NCBI GenBank assembly: GCA_963832835.1
Contig: CAWHVD010000001.1
Coordinates: 248,001 to 312,000, forward strand
Source of the DNA: CAVPKN01 sp963832835
GTDB taxonomy: Bacteria > Chlamydiota > Chlamydiia > Chlamydiales > JAAKFR01
Length of the DNA: 64,000 nucleotides
Reading direction: 5' to 3'
Shown here: piece after piece, positions 60,750-64,000 of the stretch
How the letters are laid out: each line of letters opens with the position of its first letter
Position numbering within the stretch: position 1 is the stretch's first letter
Made by a program: the position numbers and the translations under genes
The notes under the pieces: model-generated
The model's database searches: none
Told to the model about the DNA's origin: nothing
The model's input: the letters and a program-made list of their open reading frames with translations, nothing else

Positions 60750-61239
60750 TTTGAAGGTGTCGGAAGAGGGGAAAAGCTCTAAAATGTCGCGTCGCCGTTT
60801 CCTGGCGCTGATCGGTTGGGGAGCAGTTACAGGTATGGGAGGAATACTAGGCGCTGCCATGCTGGGCTATCTCTATCCCAATGCTTTGAAAATCCCGCCC
60901 AGTGTTTTTCCTATTGGAAGACCCGTTGATGTACTTGCATCAGAGGGTAGGGTTTATATTCCGGCACAAAAAGCCTTTTTGGAGGTGTCTAGAGGGCGTG
61001 TACGCTGCATGACAGCCATTTGTACCCATTTAGGATGCACAGTCAATGCTGCCGAAATTGGCTTTAAATGCCCCTGCCATGGCTCCACCTATGATGTGAA
61101 TGGACGCAATACGGGCGGGCCGGCTCCCTCACCTCTTGTTTATTACCGCATTTACAAAGGAGCTTCAGGTGAGCTTCTGGTTGATAAAAGTCAAATCATC
61201 TCCATCCCTAACGAGGCGTGGTATTCACCCACTGTGTAA
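60730..61239 (+). CDS. Rieske [2Fe-2S] protein
   Basis: 169 residues. A twin-arginine type signal (MSRRRFLALIGWGAVTGMGG) acts as the membrane anchor. The Rieske fold carries CTHLGC (cluster ligands Cys, His) and CPCHGS (Cys, His), both complete. It accepts electrons from quinol in bc1/b6f-type complexes. It starts at the ATG at 60730 with GAGAGGAAG upstream; longer readings into the CcoS gene are rejected. Cytochrome b follows after 5 nt. Confidence 0.95.
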   Translation: MPKFRNSLKVSEEGKSSKMSRRRFLALIGWGAVTGMGGILGAAMLGYLYPNALKIPPSVFPIGRPVDVLASEGRVYIPAQKAFLEVSRGRVRCMTAICTHLGCTVNAAEIGFKCPCHGSTYDVNGRNTGGPAPSPLVYYRIYKGASGELLVDKSQIISIPNEAWYSPTV

Positions 61240-61244
61240 ATCCT

Positions 61245-62573
61245 ATGGCTGTATTTAAAGGAAAAAAGAAACAGAGTTATTGGGAGCTAATAGAAAATCT
61301 TCCTTCCAACTTTATTCGCTCGATTTTCAAGCACAATTATCCCAATAATGATGTAGATCGATCGGAAATCATCTTTAGAAACTTTTTTCTCCACATCCAC
61401 CCTGTTAAATGCCACAAAAGTTCTGTGGACCCCTTCCATACTTTAGGTCTAGGAACGATCACGGCCTCTCTATTTTTTCTTCTGGTGATCACCGGTGTTG
61501 TTTTGATGTTCTTTTATATCCCTGCTGTAGATAGGGCTTATACCATTTTGGTCGATTGGCTTGACACCACCCCTTTTGCCATGATGTGGCGCAATATGCA
61601 TCGGTGGAGCGCACAACTGATGGTACTGTTTGTCTTTTTGCATATGAGCCGTGTTTTTTATATGGGGGCCTACAAAGGAGAGCGAAAATTTAACTGGGTT
61701 ATCGGCGTGCTGCTCATGGTGGTGACTCTTTTGCTCTCCTTCACAGGGTATCTACTTCCCTGGGATCAGCTTGCTTTCTGGGCGATCACTGTCGGCTCTG
61801 AGATTGCAGGCTATGTACCGAGCATTCCAGGTATGCAGTACAACATCAATAAACTCATGTTACTGGGGTCCACAACTGTAGGTCAAGATGCTCTTATCCG
61901 GTTCTATGTGCTCCATGTGATGGTTCTTCCTTTATTGGGTGGTATGTTGCTAGGTGTGCATTTTTGGAGGATTCGTAAGGATGGCGGTCTTGCGCGTGCT
62001 CCTGAAAAGCAGCGCTCAGATCCTTTTAGGGTTGTTCAGCGCTCAGATACGAAAGAATCATTTGCTCCCGGTGTGCGCCGCACTTATGGGCTGATGGAGC
62101 TGGTACGCGGATCGTGCCCGACTGTAGATCGTGGACCTGAAAATTACATTTTTACATGGCCGCACTTACTGCGGGCAGAACTAGTCGTTTTTTTAGGCAC
62201 AACTGCTTTGGTACTTTTACTCTCCATTTTTATCGATGCGCCCCTAGAGGAGATCGCTGATCCTTCCAAACCGACAAATCCTGCAAAAGCTCCCTGGTAT
62301 TTTTTGGGTTTGCAAGAAATGGTTGCCTACAATGCCTTTTGGGGAGGTGTGGCGATTCCAACGCTCATTGTGATTGGCCTGGCTTTGATTCCTTATCTTG
62401 ACCGTAACCCTTATGGAGAAGGTGTATGGTTTCATCGTAGTAGATATCTTGCCATTTTTCTCTATACGGCTTTTATGACATTTCAGGGGGTACTCGTAAT
62501 TATTGGGGTCTTTTTTAGAGGGCCTAATTGGGCTTGGATATGGCCCTGGACAGAAAATTTCGCGAGACATTAG
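61245..62573 (+). CDS. Cytochrome b of a bc/b6f-type complex
   Basis: 442 residues, a fused cytochrome b. The N-terminal haem-binding helices contain the four His (MHRWSAQLMVLFVFLHMSRV and FYVLHVMVLPLLGGMLLGVHFW), with GYLLPWDQLAFWAITVGSEI at the quinol site. The C-terminal part has APWYFLGLQE in place of the bc1 PEWY motif, as in b6f subunit IV, and further helices. It oxidises quinol with the Rieske protein and reduces the cytochrome c downstream. Start at the ATG at 61245. Confidence 0.95.
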   Translation: MAVFKGKKKQSYWELIENLPSNFIRSIFKHNYPNNDVDRSEIIFRNFFLHIHPVKCHKSSVDPFHTLGLGTITASLFFLLVITGVVLMFFYIPAVDRAYTILVDWLDTTPFAMMWRNMHRWSAQLMVLFVFLHMSRVFYMGAYKGERKFNWVIGVLLMVVTLLLSFTGYLLPWDQLAFWAITVGSEIAGYVPSIPGMQYNINKLMLLGSTTVGQDALIRFYVLHVMVLPLLGGMLLGVHFWRIRKDGGLARAPEKQRSDPFRVVQRSDTKESFAPGVRRTYGLMELVRGSCPTVDRGPENYIFTWPHLLRAELVVFLGTTALVLLLSIFIDAPLEEIADPSKPTNPAKAPWYFLGLQEMVAYNAFWGGVAIPTLIVIGLALIPYLDRNPYGEGVWFHRSRYLAIFLYTAFMTFQGVLVIIGVFFRGPNWAWIWPWTENFARH

Positions 62574-62577
62574 CGGT

Positions 62578-64000
62578 ATGAAATACCAAAATTTTTATCA
62601 ATATGCGTTGATTGGCTTTGCCCTCCTAGTAGCTTTGGGGATAGCAGCTTTTGTGTATCACGAGGTGTTTCCTGAGTACAAAAAATATCAGTATGCCTAC
62701 GAAGGACTCGAAAAATTCCGCTCTACCTATACTCATGAACCACCGGCCCCCTTTTCTAAAGGGATTAAACAGATCCTGGTGCCGAATCCTACAGGATCTT
62801 TAGAACTGATCGATCGTTGCATCTCCTGTCATGTGGCTGTCGATCTGCCCCATTTTTCTCCTACGCGCATTGCGAGCGATGCGGAAGGTCATTTTACCCT
62901 AGAACCTAATCCTGATTATGTGTGGACCCGTTTAGATCAGTGCATCAATGAGCTGCGTGCACATGATAAAAATGCGGAAGCCGATAAGCTAGCCCGACTG
63001 AAAACAGTCGAGATTGAGGGCAAAAGGGTAGATGTAGAAAAAGTCATCCAGATGCACCCATTGATGCCAGGAGAGACGCGTCCCTTTGAGCACCACCCTA
63101 TGGCAGAGTATGGTTGCACCTCTTGTCACAGTGGTAATGGTAGGGCCCTTGTAGCCAAAAGGGCACATGGGCCTGTTTATGATGGCGATTATGAGCCGTT
63201 TTATTCGACTCCCAAGCCACAATTTACAGAGGTTGACCCCCAAAATGATCCTTCCTTTTCCAGAATGTACAATAGCAAGCCCGGCCATGAGCTGATTTTC
63301 CAAACTACCCCCCTATTAGCTGGCCCTTTGATGGTAGCCAATTGTGTGCAGTGCCATCAGTCTGTAGCTCAGCCAGAAGAAAAAAACCAAGTCGAAAAAA
63401 AAGACGTAGACAAGTTGATTGCTGGCTATCAGAGGGGCAAAGAATTGTTCGTGTCACAAGCCTGTTATGCGTGCCATCGTATAGCCGGCTATTCTCGAGC
63501 CAGTGTAGGCCCCGAATTGACAAAAGAAGGAAATAGTTACCCTTGGTATGTTAAAGAATCGATTGTCTGGCCTCAATCCGATCTCCCTTCTTCCACGATG
63601 CCGAATTTTAGGCTCGATCATGATGAACTGATCGATTTGGTAACCTTTCTGATGGCTCAAAAGGGCAATACCCAAGCCGTTTCCGAGATGGATTACCGTA
63701 TAGAGCTAGATCAATGGGAAAAAGGTGCCAAAATGCCCTGGGAGCTTCCTGTAGCCCCTACTCAGATTGACAATGTACGTGCCGGACAGCTCGTATTTGC
63801 AAGCGAAGGGTGCGCTGCCTGTCATAAATTGCAGGGATTTGAGACAAATACCTATTTCAAAGAACCGGAAAAAGACAAAGAATGGTTTTATAAACATTTC
63901 CCAGAGCAGATTTCTGGATCCTCTTTAGCAAAAACTGTGAAGGCACAAGCCGCCCAGATCGATCAGCGTATTCTAGTTGATGAAAGTCGCAATGGTGTTG
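62578..64000 (+). CDS. Multihaem cytochrome c (partial, runs off the window)
   Basis: Open from the ATG at 62578 to the end of the window (474 codons, no stop). One N-terminal helix (about 7-27) acts as anchor. Five CxxCH haem c motifs occur: CISCH (81), CTSCH (180), CVQCH (256), CYACH (296) and CAACH (412). The last two sit in cytochrome-c-like domains (GRELFVSQ.C type spacing); the first three are more widely spaced. It follows cytochrome b by 4 nt and is its likely electron acceptor, replacing the single-haem c1. More haems or domains may follow outside the window. Confidence 0.88.
   Translation, partial: MKYQNFYQYALIGFALLVALGIAAFVYHEVFPEYKKYQYAYEGLEKFRSTYTHEPPAPFSKGIKQILVPNPTGSLELIDRCISCHVAVDLPHFSPTRIASDAEGHFTLEPNPDYVWTRLDQCINELRAHDKNAEADKLARLKTVEIEGKRVDVEKVIQMHPLMPGETRPFEHHPMAEYGCTSCHSGNGRALVAKRAHGPVYDGDYEPFYSTPKPQFTEVDPQNDPSFSRMYNSKPGHELIFQTTPLLAGPLMVANCVQCHQSVAQPEEKNQVEKKDVDKLIAGYQRGKELFVSQACYACHRIAGYSRASVGPELTKEGNSYPWYVKESIVWPQSDLPSSTMPNFRLDHDELIDLVTFLMAQKGNTQAVSEMDYRIELDQWEKGAKMPWELPVAPTQIDNVRAGQLVFASEGCAACHKLQGFETNTYFKEPEKDKEWFYKHFPEQISGSSLAKTVKAQAAQIDQRILVDESRNGV

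Overview
The window is chromosomal DNA from a member of the phylum Chlamydiae, most likely an amoeba- or arthropod-associated 'environmental' chlamydia (Waddlia/Parachlamydia/Criblamydia type) rather than Chlamydia proper. Three things in the sequence show this: a topoisomerase I with a C-terminal SWIB domain, a GreA with a very long N-terminal extension, and a two-domain ThyX beside hemB. Gene order also matches what I recall of C. trachomatis: thyX-hemB-nqrA-small gene-greA; rdgB-small gene-ung; glmU-like-ispA; recA-ygfA-YwqK lipoprotein-PilO-like-PilM-like; tandem tyrP. Non-Chlamydia traits include PutA, NamZ, a Rieske/cytochrome b/multihaem cytochrome c cluster, transposon debris and large eukaryote-like proteins. 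The species cannot be fixed from the sequence alone.

Layout. 0-5 kb: REP-like hairpins, a gutted AAA ATPase, FmdB, then groES-groEL behind a CIRCE operator, and NamZ. 5-13 kb: PutA, a small membrane protein, PcrA/UvrD, sigma-54 and a HExxH membrane protein. 13-17 kb: a 770-residue protein resembling type II phosphatidylinositol 4-kinases, two inverted miniature elements, then dprA-topA. 19-33 kb: outer-membrane protein, ThyX, a DnaA-box cluster (candidate oriC), hemB, YjbH-like protein, a beta-propeller/TPR/BMT5-like methyltransferase fusion, nqrA, greA, rdgB. 33-40 kb: ung, a 1486-residue ankyrin/nucleotidyltransferase/TPR protein and tRNA-Pro. 40-44 kb: a second DnaA-box cluster, glmU-like, ispA, a decayed transposase and transposon scraps. 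44-49 kb: a minus-strand operon from the PilM/PilO-like genes to recA. 49-53 kb: yggT-dus-acyP and duplicated OMP genes loaded with miniature elements. 53-58.6 kb: tyrP-tyrP-trpS-uvrB. 58.7-64 kb: an electron-transfer operon (GltD-like Fe-S flavoprotein, CcoS-like, Rieske, cytochrome b, multihaem cytochrome c) running off the end.

The least expected content is of two kinds. First, there are three families of non-coding miniature inverted-repeat elements. Family 1 is 115 bp and still carries visible 8-bp target duplications; family 2 is about 160 bp with 5-bp duplications; family 3 is 155 bp. They nest in one another, carry the groEL terminator, and abut the yggT start codon. Second, there are three large proteins with eukaryote-like domains that could act on a host cell: the PI4K-like, BMT5-like and ANK/NTase/TPR proteins. 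Two related DnaA-box modules 18 kb apart, one directly upstream of hemB, suggest the window spans the replication origin.

All calls come from reading the sequence and remembered family features. No database search or computation was run.
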